Part shown: one piece after another, positions 1 to 9,982 of the stretch | Numbering within the stretch: the stretch's first letter is position 1 | Layout of the letters: each line of letters begins with the position of its first letter | NCBI GenBank assembly: GCA_009602725.1 | Contig: WELB01000076.1 | Coordinates: 389,507 to 453,506 of the forward strand | Direction: 5' to 3' | Length of the DNA: 64,000 nucleotides | Origin: Spirogloea muscicola | Lineage: Eukaryota; Streptophyta; Zygnematophyceae; Spirogloeales; Spirogloeaceae | Translations under genes and position numbers: made by a program | The notes under the pieces: model-generated | Told to the model about the DNA's origin: nothing | The model's input: only the letters and a program-made list of their open reading frames with translations | Database searches by the model: none

Positions 1-2
1 AC

Positions 3-89
3 GGCGCCCGCTTTCTGGGCTGGCGGAAGAGCGTTGGCGACTCCGCTGCCACCAGCACGGTCAATGAGGGCCCTGCTGTAGCTGTGTAG
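3..89 (+). CDS. Possible 3' end of a gene entering from the left
   Basis: One plus-strand frame is open from base 3 to a TAG at 87-89 and encodes about 28 residues. It could be the tail of an exon that starts outside the window. No family is recognisable, and the other two frames also stop within about 110 bases, so this may be chance. Nothing I recognise lies between here and the end of the next gene at 677. Confidence 0.2.
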   Translation, partial: GARFLGWRKSVGDSAATSTVNEGPAVAV

Positions 90-676
90 ACTTCAGCTTG
101 AGTGGCCTACCACTTTGCCGGCCGGGCTGTGTTCCTTCAGAGCTCGTGTTGTGCTACTAACGTTCACAACCTGTTACTTGTACAGCGTCTAGTTGAGCTG
201 ACAGACGGAGTTGACGTCACACATGCAGGGCTGTCTTGCTTGTATGATTGACTCTGACCAGGCTTGTCTGTTAGTCCATCCAAAAGCATGGAATTATATA
301 CAACGGTGGATCTGCTATGTGAGTGTCCTCACAAAATCTCCAGAAATTGGTACTCGAATGTTAGGACTGCAGAATGTGGATCACATCAGCTAGTCGCTGT
401 CTTCTGAGATCAGCAAGCAAGCAAGAATTTGGGGCAGGTGATCGGTTGCTGTCTAAGGTCTGAAGCTAGTCTCCTTCACCGATCACCACGTCGTCAGCTA
501 CATACTACAATGGATGGGCAGCCGAAGACACGTCGTGCTCAAAGTCAGTGCACAACGTGTCTTTGAGGCTGCTTCAGGAACTCAGAACATCATCAGCGAT
601 GTTGTAACGCTACCCTGCTCATGGTCACATAAATATAATGTGTGTTAGGGATGTGCAAAGCTGTTCCTTGGCCAAG

Positions 677-3600
677 TCATGTGCCATGGGTGCTCTCTGC
701 ACCTGCCCGAAGTGCACTCAGCTTTTGGTTCCGCCTCCGTTTACTGCTCTTGCTCAAGCACTTCTCGTCCACTTCGCCGTCTCTCTCGGAGCTGTCCTCA
801 GGAGCAGTACCACCCTCCTCATTGCCTTGAATCACCACATTGGGGTCCTCGGCCAAGTCTCCATTACTGTGGACAAGCTCCACAGTGCCATCAAGCTCCA
901 CAGCGCCATCAGTGGCCTGCACTGGACTTCCATCCACCACCTCAGCAGTGCTGCTTCTTGGTACATCAGCTTCTTCCTCTTCCCCCTGCGTATCTGGAGT
1001 GTCGGTGATCAACTCTGCATGTTGGACTTCGCTTGGCAAGGCTGTCGTTGTCTGGTCACCTTCCACAAATGACTCGCTCACTTCCTCTTCTGCTCCACCA
1101 CTGCTTGTGTGTCCCGGATGCTGCCTCAACGTCTCTTCGACTTCCTTCTCTGTCAACCCGCTAAGTCTGTAGTGGCGGGCTGCTTCATCCAACAACACCC
1201 GCCAATGTGGGTCGTCCCTAGCATACTGCAGAGTATGACATAGTATTAGCATACTACACACAATACTGTGCACCGCTCTTAGTGCAGAGAGGATTGTGAG
1301 CCTGGAAGCAGTGTGGACGACAGCTTTGACTGCTCGAGTAGGTCTCATTCCAGAAGGTAGTAAAGGTCTACGAAATTGGGCACACGTCCAACTTGAGGAA
1401 CTTGCAGATTCACTCAGGCTTGGCAGGACTGATGCTGCTTGCCATAAGTGAAGAAACTCTCACCTCTAGTTTGGATAGCTTGAGGGCCACCGCTGCGTGC
1501 TGAGAGGCCACCTGGCCTTGGTAGCTCAAGATGTCGTCCAAACGGCTCTGATGCTCGCGGTCGTTTCCGTTCTCAGCAGTCCCCACCGCCCCCTCAGTGC
1601 CCTCTGGCTTGTCCTTACTACTGGTTGTTGTGGCTGCATCATCCCTGAGCATGTGCTCTCTCTCTTCCTTTTCTAGTCTCACTAGCTCCTGAAAATGAGC
1701 AGTCAAAGGCTTCACTATGCCAGCTAAGATTGAAGGAGAGCTTAATTTATGAAGCATAGTAATCAGGAGAACACAAGTTCCTGATGTGAGAGTTGCTGAC
1801 CTTCTCAGCAGAAGCAAAGCATTGCTTGGCTGCTTGAAGCAAGGCATATGTTTGGCGAGAAGGATCCTCAACACCCTCTAGCTCTCCTTTCTCAGCCAGG
1901 AACTTTGCAAGGTCTGTACGAGCAGTCGCCAACAAAAGGTACCCCTGGAGAGGCAGCCGACAAAGGACAAATGAGGAATCAGTATGTCATGTATACAGGT
2001 CTGGAATATCTGATGGAGATGTGTCAATCTGCTGACAATCTCATGAATTGAGCGCAAGACATTAGCTAAATGCTGATACAGGTCTGTTATCTGAACATGT
2101 GTCAATTGGTAGTATCTTCATGCACAGCGCATGTGACCCAGGACGTCTCTCTCTCTCTCTCACGAGGCGCATTGGAGCTCTCACATCGAGGAAATTGGGA
2201 ATCAGCGATTCAATCACTTCCATCGTGGCAATTGCCTGCTCGTATTGCTCAATTGCAAGCCCCAGGGCCTCCTTCCTTTTCGTCTTGTCCTCATCGGAGG
2301 TGTCCACTTCTGACTTCCCGTCTGTCTCTTCCGCATTGCCATCACTCGCTTTGCTGCATCCCAGCTCGCTGCCTCCCAGCTCGCTGCTGCCGTCCAGCTT
2401 GCTGGCTTGGCTCTCTGCATCCCCAGCCCTAAGCTTTCCAGGAGGCTGCAGCCGGTGCCTTGCCAGCACAAGCTGCCCTTGTACCCAATTGTAACCAGCG
2501 AGCCCAAACTGCAACAGAAGACACAGAAGGTAGAACTGTACAGCAGTTTGCTTGTGGGTTGACATCCTCTTCTTCAGACTAAATCACTTGAGGGTGAATG
2601 TGATATGTGAGAGGTGAAAGAAAAGCAGAGCTTTGAGTTTTCGACCAATACTGCTTCTTGGTAGTGGGTGAGAGCTCGCTCAAGAAGCGGGCCTGCTGCC
2701 TCGCTCTGCACGGTCTTCTCAAACGCTGCCTGGAGGTCCTCGGCACCAAACTTGATCTGCTCGTTGGTCATGAGCAGGTCGATGCCTGTCAAAGCAGCAG
2801 CATTTGCTTCAGCAGTGCTCCACATTGCAGCAATTACAGAAGATTCCAAGATGGAAATTGCATAGTGAAACATGGTCACTGACTGACCAAATGTCCTTTG
2901 GCAAGTGATTGCAGCGCGAGGTGCAGCTCGCACCCAGCCTAGCCTTGAAGAGATCCACAAAGTCCCAGACAAACTCGTCAAGGACCGTCTCCACCACGCC
3001 AGGCTCCTCCTCTTCCACCCTGCGGCCGCTGCCAGCAATGGTGGCCTTGCTTTTCTCACTGTCATCCTCTGCAACAGCCAAGTCTGGAGTAGCGAGCGCC
3101 GCTACCATGGGCTCGCTCTTGTCTGCCATTTCCTCGTGTTCGCTGTCACGATTGTTGTCGTCCTCGGAAGTGGCCGGCTCGCACTCAGGCGCAACTTCTG
3201 TCACCCACAACTTGAGCGGGCGGCGCGCAACAGGCAGTTCAGCAACTGCAACTCCCGCTCCCTCCTGCTCGGCAACCTTCCCTTCAGCTGCAGTGAAACC
3301 AGGGCCAGCCTCACGGCTGGCCTCGGCCTCCCGCAGCTCGTGGCTACTGGTCATCGTTACAAGGTCGCCCTGCATTTAGTAGAGCACAACTAGCTGACAA
3401 TCAGGCAGGATGAGTGGCCTTCTACTGGCCTGCACAGGCTTTGCGCGAAAAATGCTGTAGAAATGCAGAGCAAGTTCAAGGTCCAGAGTAAAGATCCAGG
3501 GTCCAAGGTCCTAGGTCCAAAGTGGACGATTAAGAATGACTTTGAATCTTACGCTATAGATGGCAGGATCTAGCGTCAAGTCTAGGGTCACCGCTGCAGT

Positions 3601-5290
3601 TGAACATTAAGACCATGCATGCAAGCCCACTCACGGAAGCGCCGTGCTCACCTCCACATCCCTGTACTTCACAAGTACGGCCTTGGAAGCTGGAAACGTT
3701 GCCTGTACAATCTGCCGGAGCTCGCTGAAGCTGCAGAACCCCGACAACCGCAGGAACAAATTTAGGGTACCGAATTAGGGTAGAAACTTTACAGCCACCT
3801 TGGAGTTCACTTTTGGTGAGACAATGTACAAAGCCCTGATGTGACATGGGGCTGCAGCAGCACTGGCTCACTATTGGTTGCGCTGTGGTGCTTCTGGAAG
3901 GGGCTATGCTGACGCGCTGTTGCACCAACCTGCAACCCAAGGGCATCTCGGCTCTCCGGATGTCGTCGCCACCATACACGAGCTTCAGCGTCACAAGTGA
4001 CCCCCTTGCGTGCTGGCCTTGCCGCTTGCGTATGGCGACCGCGCCTCCCTGCTCCTTCTCCGCCCGTGACAGGCCAGCTCTGGCAACTGACACGGCCTCC
4101 ACCTCCTGAGTTGGACGCCTAGCGAAAGGCCTCATGTCCTCAGGTTCCTTGGCAGCGCTGTTGTCCTGCTTGGATTTGGTGGTTGTGGAGGCCGCTGGTT
4201 GCGAGCTCCCATGCCTGCCGCTGCTCGCTGCCACGGCCGCAGCCGAGGCTGGGCCTGGTGCAAGCTGGCTCGAGGTGCTGACCTTCAGCATGACAACGGA
4301 AGCCGCCGCAGCCTTTGGCCCTTTCGGCTGGCTTCGTAGCCTTCGCAGAAGGTCCAGAGCATCCTGGTTCGCTGGTTCCACCTGCCAGCAAGAGGACATC
4401 GACAATCAACTGGCAGGCCTGATGCCGACCCTTATGACGCGTCGCCGATCAAGGAAGTAGTGCTCCAACGTCACCTGCAGAAGAGTGGCGAGGTCCGCTA
4501 GTGCGGCAGGGGCCTGGCCGAGGTGGGCGTACGCCCTGGCGCGCCGCAGCAGCGCCTTGGCAAAGCCCGGGTGCGCGTCCAGTGCCAATGTGCACTCGTT
4601 GACGACGTCGCGGTAGGCTGGGGGCGTACTCAGCAAGAGGCAGGCGGCCCGGTTGCTGGAGGAGGGGAGGAAGAGGAGCAGCCCACCTCAGCTTGCCTCA
4701 GCTCAGCTCAGCTCAGCTCAGCAGATCAGCAGCTCAGCAGCTCGGCTGTACTCAACATTAGCTATCTCAGGTCAAAAACTGGGCACGCTTCAGCTCAGCT
4801 CAGCAGCTGAGCTTCACTTGACATCAGCTATCTCAGGTGAGGAACCGGGCAAGCAAGCTCGGCAGCAGCAGCTCGGCGGCCAGCCACAAATTTCTCTGGA
4901 GGGTGCTGGACTGCAAGGCTTCGGTTGCAGAGCCTGAAGGCCTCAACCCTGACTCCCTTGACCCCAAAGAGATGTTCCACTGAACCAAGCCCTGACAGAC
5001 GGCAGCTCTAACGTATCCTCTCAATCATCAAACTACGTCCACACTTAATGTGATAGGGTTCAGAAGGCCATGTCAGTGAGGCTGAAGGGACGTGTGCGGT
5101 GCCTATGCAGGAGGGCGCGGTCAGGGTGGCGCGCCGGCGTAAGACGCAGCGCGGCGGCGTAGGCCTCCAGCGCGCCCACCAGGTCGCGCGTCGCGAAGCG
5201 CGCATTGCCCTCCACCTTGAGCTCCTGCGCGCGCTTCAGGAACTCCTGGCCAACCGGAGGGCCACCGCCGCCACGACGGCGCGCCGTCAT
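677..5290 (-). CDS. CLMP1/Phox-like TPR and PB1 domain protein
   Basis: Ten exons: 5290-5103, 4655-4475, 4381-3930, 3730-3652, 3369-2934, 2785-2652, 2508-2185, 1944-1801, 1688-1464, 1225-677. Spliced length is 2712 bases, 903 residues. Exons 1-3 carry a TPR block (residues about 15-135, e.g. KVEGNARFATRDLVGALEAY and ALLRRARAYAHLGQAPAALA). A PB1 domain follows at about 252-316, with LKLVYGGDDIRRAEMP, KAVLVKYRD and GDLVTMTSSHELREAE. An acidic linker leads to a WDFVDLFK segment and further helical repeats. This order is that of Arabidopsis CLMP1 and the Phox1-4 group; CLMP1 is linked to chloroplast partitioning and Phox proteins to chaperone-assisted targeting. The C-terminal exon adds an acidic low-complexity tail of about 150 residues ending in a basic patch, which I do not recognise from the family. 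The first intron starts with GC, not GT. Start ATG at 5290 is the first in frame before the TPRs; the poly-A tract lies just upstream. Confidence 0.85.
4695..4740. repeat. AGCTC pentanucleotide microsatellite
   Basis: Several consecutive copies of AGCTC with slippage variants. It lies in the first intron of the CLMP1-like gene. A shorter run occurs at about 4790-4812 in the same intron. Confidence 0.8.
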
Positions 5291-5420
5291 CGCCAGCAGT
5301 CAGCGACGGGCTTCAAGCGCAAGCGGCTGCCGCGCCGCCATCGCTGCGGCAGGGCGGCACGCACCAGGTCGTCATCGTCGAGGCCGGCCGGCCCGCCGCC
5401 GCCGCGGCCGGCGGCGTCGG

Positions 5421-5469
<49 letters not shown>
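5421..5469. repeat. Uninterrupted run of 49 A
   Basis: Forty-nine consecutive A residues with GC-rich DNA directly on both sides. It lies about 130 bases upstream of the CLMP1-like start codon, so it reads as poly-T in that transcript's orientation. There is no target-site duplication or retrogene body next to it, so it is not an obvious retroposition tail. A sequencing or assembly artefact is possible. Confidence 0.9.
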
Positions 5470-5472
<3 letters not shown>

Positions 5473-5728
5473 GCTGCGCCGCCGCCGCTCCGGCGGCAGC
5501 GGCGGCGGCGGCGGCGGCGGCTTGGCGGCCTTAGCGGGGATCGAGGAGACCCAAGGTAAGTCTCGTTCTCTGCACAAGGGACTTCTGGCTTGGCTTACTG
5601 ACTTGATCAGTTTAGCAGTTTTGGTGATGTACATCCGTGAATGTGCTTGCCTTGGCCACTCAGGCCCACCATCAGTCAATGCACACGCCATTATCTGGCT
5701 TGCGCAGCGGGCTTGCTCTTCCTCCCCT

Positions 5729-6040
5729 CTGTTGAAAAAAATGCTGTAAATGCCCAACCAGGTGCATACAGATGGAGGTGTTCATAATACAGAGGGAGGT
5801 GTTCATAAATATGTTGCAAAGCACAGGCTCAGCAAAGGGTGCTCTGAATAAGTAAGCCCGCGTCAGCAATAGGAAGTCAGATGAGCTATCATCTGACTTC
5901 CAATCATCTGACTTCCTATTGCTGACGCGGGCGTACTTATTCAGAGCACCCTTTGCTGAGCCTGTGCTTCGCCACATATTTATGAACACCTCCCTCTGTA
6001 TACACCTGGCTGGCATTTACAGCCGTTTTCTCTTCAACAG
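5729..6040. mobile_element. Foldback (long inverted repeat) element
   Basis: Two arms of 94 bases, 5791-5884 and 5904-5997, are reverse complements with only a few mismatches. They are separated by 19 bases that hold an extra partial copy of the arm end. Weaker pairing continues outward to about 5729 and 6040, interrupted by a short duplication in the left arm. The arms contain the LTRGY-like tail motif found in other repeats here (as LLTRAY). A related outer-end sequence recurs at about 41955-42070. It could be a MITE-like foldback transposon, or two retroelement tails inserted head to head; no coding capacity is seen. Confidence 0.8.
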
Positions 6041-7208
6041 CCGCTCTTTGTAACGAGAAGAGTCTCTACTCAAGGGAGCAATGGCTGTGAGAGATGCAGC
6101 TCCTTCACGACAGCACTATAATGTCAATGTGCTGAGCAATTGAGGGCCTGAGTGCCCAAGTACAAACGCAAGCGCATCAACAGATGCACATGACCTGCTA
6201 AGCTGACCCGCTCAATAACCACGGGGCAGCAAGTAGAGGTTGCTTCGATGCCCGATCAACGCATGTCACTTCTTAGCTCTTCTACCACCAACAAGAGTGC
6301 TTTCGGTTTTCTGGTGCAAAGCATGAGCCTGAGCTCGCTGCACATACGCCGAGGCACAGCGGCGCAAGAACAACAAATATGCTGCTGGGCGAGCCCATCT
6401 TAATCGGAAGCAAAACCTCACGTCGTGCATATCTCGAATTAGACTACAAATGAGTAAGTGATAGAGGAATAGTTCCTTGGACGGGGGCGACGATTGTGAG
6501 AGGGCAGCCCAAGGACCTCCTTCTCTCCTGATGGTTAAGGTCCAAAGGAGTAAGCTCTGCCAAAGTGGCGATGGCTGTGATAGCCAGCCTAGAAAGAGTG
6601 GACAAGGGCCTTTGGGGCTGGAAGCACAATCTACGTAGTCCCGAAATTGCTTCGCAATAGTGACTTAAGTGGCCACGAGGCACTCAGTAACCTCCTGTTA
6701 GAACAAAAGCCAAGGAGCCGTTGCTCGATTTCATTGAAAAGAAGACACTAGGCCCCGGGGGTTGATGCTCAAGGATGCTCAAGGGAAGCGGCAGCGTCAT
6801 CCAGAGCAGCGTCAGCGTCGGCGTCGCCTTCTGCCTTTCAGGGGTGGCGGTGAAGTGCCGGGGCGAATTGGGCGCACGTGGAGACGGGCCGTCGGCTAGC
6901 GGGCGCACGTGGGCCCGGGGCGTGGAGATCCTTGGCCCGTGCGGCGGGAAGGTGAAGCTCCGGCGACGATTGGCCGCCGCCCGGCATTTGGGAACAAGAA
7001 CGGTCCTTCCAAAAGTGGCTGCAAGAATGCCAGCAGGCACGGACAAAGTCAATTGAAAGCTCCAGCAGAAACACAAGTGCTCGTCCATTGAGAATAGGGG
7101 CTGGGAAAAACCAGCCCGAAAAAGAATGAACAGAATACGAGAAGGGGGCCAGGGGAAGCGCTAAGAAACAAGCAGAAAGCGACGATCTTCTTTCCAGCAC
7201 GGGGGGCG
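6041..7208. repeat. Retroelement-derived intergenic DNA
   Basis: No gene is supported. A retroelement tail on the minus strand ends near 6195-6245, with a stem at 6203-6210 pairing to 6222-6229. A dispersed hairpin copy is at 7098-7117, followed by the AGAATGAACAGAATACGAGA flank that is also seen near 17060. The rest is unrecognised. Confidence 0.55.
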
Positions 7209-8970
7209 ATGGCTGTGGAAGAAGTGCTCGCCCACAGAGAGGAGGGCTGGCAAAGCCAGCCCAAAAAGAATTTACAATGTCCAAAGCCAAAGAAAAAGGA
7301 CTACACTATCAAACACGACAACGCACTGTGGAGGGCGGCTGTGGAAAGAAGGTGCTCTTTAGCAGCGGCGGTGAGGTGGTCGTGCACGGCGTACAGGGCC
7401 GCCTTGGACCTGAACCCCGGATGGATGGCCTTGGCGGTAGATGTCCAGAATGCGTTTAGAAGCGCAGACCGGTATGTCATCGCAGAGGAGCTGAGGGCGG
7501 CCTTCCCCAGCCTCCTCCCCTTCTTCAGGCTGGGATATGGTCAGCCAAGCGACCTGATGTGGCGGACAGGGCATGGGGTGGTGGAGGTCCTCCATTCCTC
7601 CACAGGCGCGCGCCAAGCAGATCCGCTGGCTGGGCTCTACTACGCACTGGCTCACAACCGTGCGCTGCTGGCCACGGTCGCGGCTCACCCGGGCGTCCAC
7701 GCCCCCACGTATGCTGAAGACACAACGCTGGTGGGGCCGCCAGACGACGTCGTGGCAGCCTTTGACACCTTCGAAGTGCAGCTGGGCGCGATCGGCTTGG
7801 GCATCCGCGCAGCCAAAGGCAGCGCTGGGTCTCCCCAGGGCCTGCCAGCCCACCTGCGCTTGCCCTCGGGCTGTCAGACACCAGCTGGGGGCTTCATCCT
7901 CCTCGGCGCCCCCATAGGCTCCCCAGCCTTTGTGGTGTGGCAGCTCCAGGTACGACTGCCGAAGCACCTCCGGCAGGCGGACCGCCTCCACACGCTGCAA
8001 GACATGCAGCTGGCGACCGCTATGCTGACCAGGTGCATTGCCCACCATCCGCACTACCTGGCCCGCGTCCTCCCTCCCTCCCCGGCGGTGAAGGCGGCGT
8101 ACGCGGCTTTTGACTCTGGCATTCTGGCGAGCGCTGCCACTCTCCTGCAACACCCCGGCTTCCTCACCACACCAGCCGCGTTGCTCCAGGCTAGCCTGCC
8201 TGTTAGTCACGACGGTCTGGGCTACCGCCCAGTCGCCCGCGCCTGCGAGGCCGCCTACCTGGGCAGCTGGGCCCAGGTCGCCGCGCCCATCAGCCGGCGG
8301 TTCCAAGCTCACGGCATCCGCACCTTAGAGCGGGGTGGTAGCTGAAGTGGAGAGCGGCTCGTTGCCATTCCAGGCTGCTCTCCGCACTGCCCGCGACGCT
8401 CTCCTGGCGGCCCACCCCGACTTGTCGAAGCAGGTCATTCCGTTCATCCACCTTGCGCACACCCCCGACCTGCGGGCCCAGGCCCGCTACACTGCGCTTG
8501 TGGACAAAGCGGCCTATGACCAGGTGGTGGAGCTCCTTCCGCCGCACGACATCCGAGGCGCGCCCGGATCCTCTCAGCCTCCTCCTCCAGGGCGGCGGCG
8601 TGGCTATCAGCACTCCCCATCTACGCGACGCTGACAATTCCAGACGCGGTATTCAGGACGGCGGCCCACCGGCTCCTTGGCCTCCTCACTCCCCGCCTCG
8701 TCGGGGTCCTACAGTGCAAGTGCGGTGCCCGCCACGATGACCCTGCGTCGCTGGCGGCCCACATGCTCCGCTGCGCGCACGGGGGCGAGCGGACAGGTCA
8801 CACGACCTCCTGCGAGACGCCATGCAGGGTGTGTTCCTGGAGGCCGGCTACAAGGTGGCAGTGGACAACTCGACGATCATGCCCATCCTGCGGGGCGGTG
8901 ACGGACAGCTTCACACCCGCCGTGCGGACCTCGTTGCCATCCCGCCCGGAGGATGTCAATTGCCAACGGG
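7209..8970 (+). mobile_element. Decayed non-LTR retrotransposon: reverse transcriptase plus C-terminal endonuclease-like domain
   Basis: The frame from 7209 to 8345 encodes a reverse transcriptase core. Motif A is LAVDVQNAFRSADR, motif B is GARQADPLAGLYYAL, motif C is YAEDTTLVG, followed by ILLGAPIGS. The usual catalytic pair is ADD; here the first aspartate is a glutamate, which would be expected to impair the enzyme. After the stop at 8345 the homology continues in other frames: WLSALPIYATL, a CKCG zinc-like motif, AAHMLRC, RDAMQG and RRADLVAIPPGG. That region matches a second fragment at 15722-16430 and resembles the C-terminal restriction-like endonuclease region of some LINEs; that identification is inference. 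At least two or three frameshifts are needed, so it is dead. The 5' end is missing. Confidence 0.8.
7244..7262. repeat. Dispersed hairpin copy
   Basis: GGGCTGGC and GCCAGCCC arms with a three-base loop, followed by CCAAAAAGAAT. It is one of about 20 copies in the window and lies just inside the start of the reverse transcriptase frame. Confidence 0.8.
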
Positions 8971-8989
8971 AAAAACTCGGCAACGGTAA

Positions 8990-9530
8990 CGGCAACGGCA
9001 ACGGCAAAACCAGCCCAAAAAGAAAGTGCCCGCCCATAGAGAATAGGGGCTGGCATAGCCAGCCCAAAAAGAATGGACAATATTCAAAGCCAAAGAAGTG
9101 CCGAAAAAGGACTACACTACAAAGTGCAAGGCGGTGCAGAGGTAGATGCAGATGGATGCTCAGTAGCCACGTGTGAGCAACAGCACATCAGAGTAACTCG
9201 GAGCAGGAAAAGCGGCAAAAAGAGGACAATGCTGGCTCCCCAAGGACATGCTGCTTCGCAGCCCCCTTGGGGAGCCAGCAGCCCCAATATGCTTCGCAGC
9301 CCCAATATGCTTGCCTTTGTACTTGGCCACACATGGCCTCCCCATCTCTTAATATACACGCAGCTTCCTTGGAGATCGAAGTAAGACCAAAAGGTACGGA
9401 CAAGGTCCGAAGCACAACAGCTCTTCCAATGCAAGGCAGGGGCTTTGGGTAAGGCCCGGAAGAAAGAGCTCGCCCATAGAAGAGAGGGGCTGGCAGAAGC
9501 CAGCCAAAAAAGAATGGACAAAATCCAAAG
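8990..9530. repeat. Repeat cluster: two hairpin copies and a retroelement tail
   Basis: A short (GGCAAC)n run at about 8978-9005 is followed by hairpin copies at 9047-9066 and about 9486-9506, both followed by AAAAAGAATGGACAA. Between them, on the minus strand (about 9160-9210), is a tail ending DVLLLTRGY and stop. A near-palindromic segment around 9228-9290 (CTCCCCAAGG with CCTTGGGGAG) can also fold. Confidence 0.65.
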
Positions 9531-9813
9531 AGCTACAACAGGTGCCGAAAGGGGCCGGAAAAAAAACTGCAAACCACGAAAATGGTCATCATTGAAGCTT
9601 GTCCTTTCTTGCGGGCTGGCCCTTCACAGCCCCATTGATATTTCATCTTGGAAGAACCTACCCGCCGCTTTTTGCCCGGCCACCGGCCACCCACGCATGC
9701 GCGCGCGCTCATCCCCTCATCCAGAGGCTGCGCTTAGCTCCAAGCCCGCGCACCACTCCCGCCTCCTCGCCTGCCCCGCCACACCCCCATCTCTACAGCT
9801 CCTCGCCGTCTTG

Positions 9814-9827
<14 letters not shown>

Positions 9828-9864
<37 letters not shown>

Positions 9865-9873
9865 GGCGGCGGC
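9828..9873. repeat. (GGC)n trinucleotide run upstream of the CHRD gene
   Basis: About 15 GGC units with one GGT interruption, about 110 bases before the CHRD start codon. Similar GGC runs sit close to several other gene starts in the window (near 5500, 27050, 27260 and 41730). Confidence 0.8.
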
Positions 9874-9982
9874 CACGCACCGGGCGGCGCGCGCTGCCAG
9901 CCTGACCTCCCCACGCCTGCGGCTCCCGCTGCCCCCCCTCGTAGCCACGGGAAGCCTCACCTGTTGAGCCTTCTCCCTCCAG

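Noticed and set aside
5421-5469. Poly-A run as the tail of a processed retrogene
   Set aside because: No intronless gene copy adjoins it on either strand and no target-site duplication is visible.
7359-8312. Minus-strand open frame of 317 codons
   Set aside because: It is antisense to the reverse transcriptase. High GC keeps the opposite strand free of stops.
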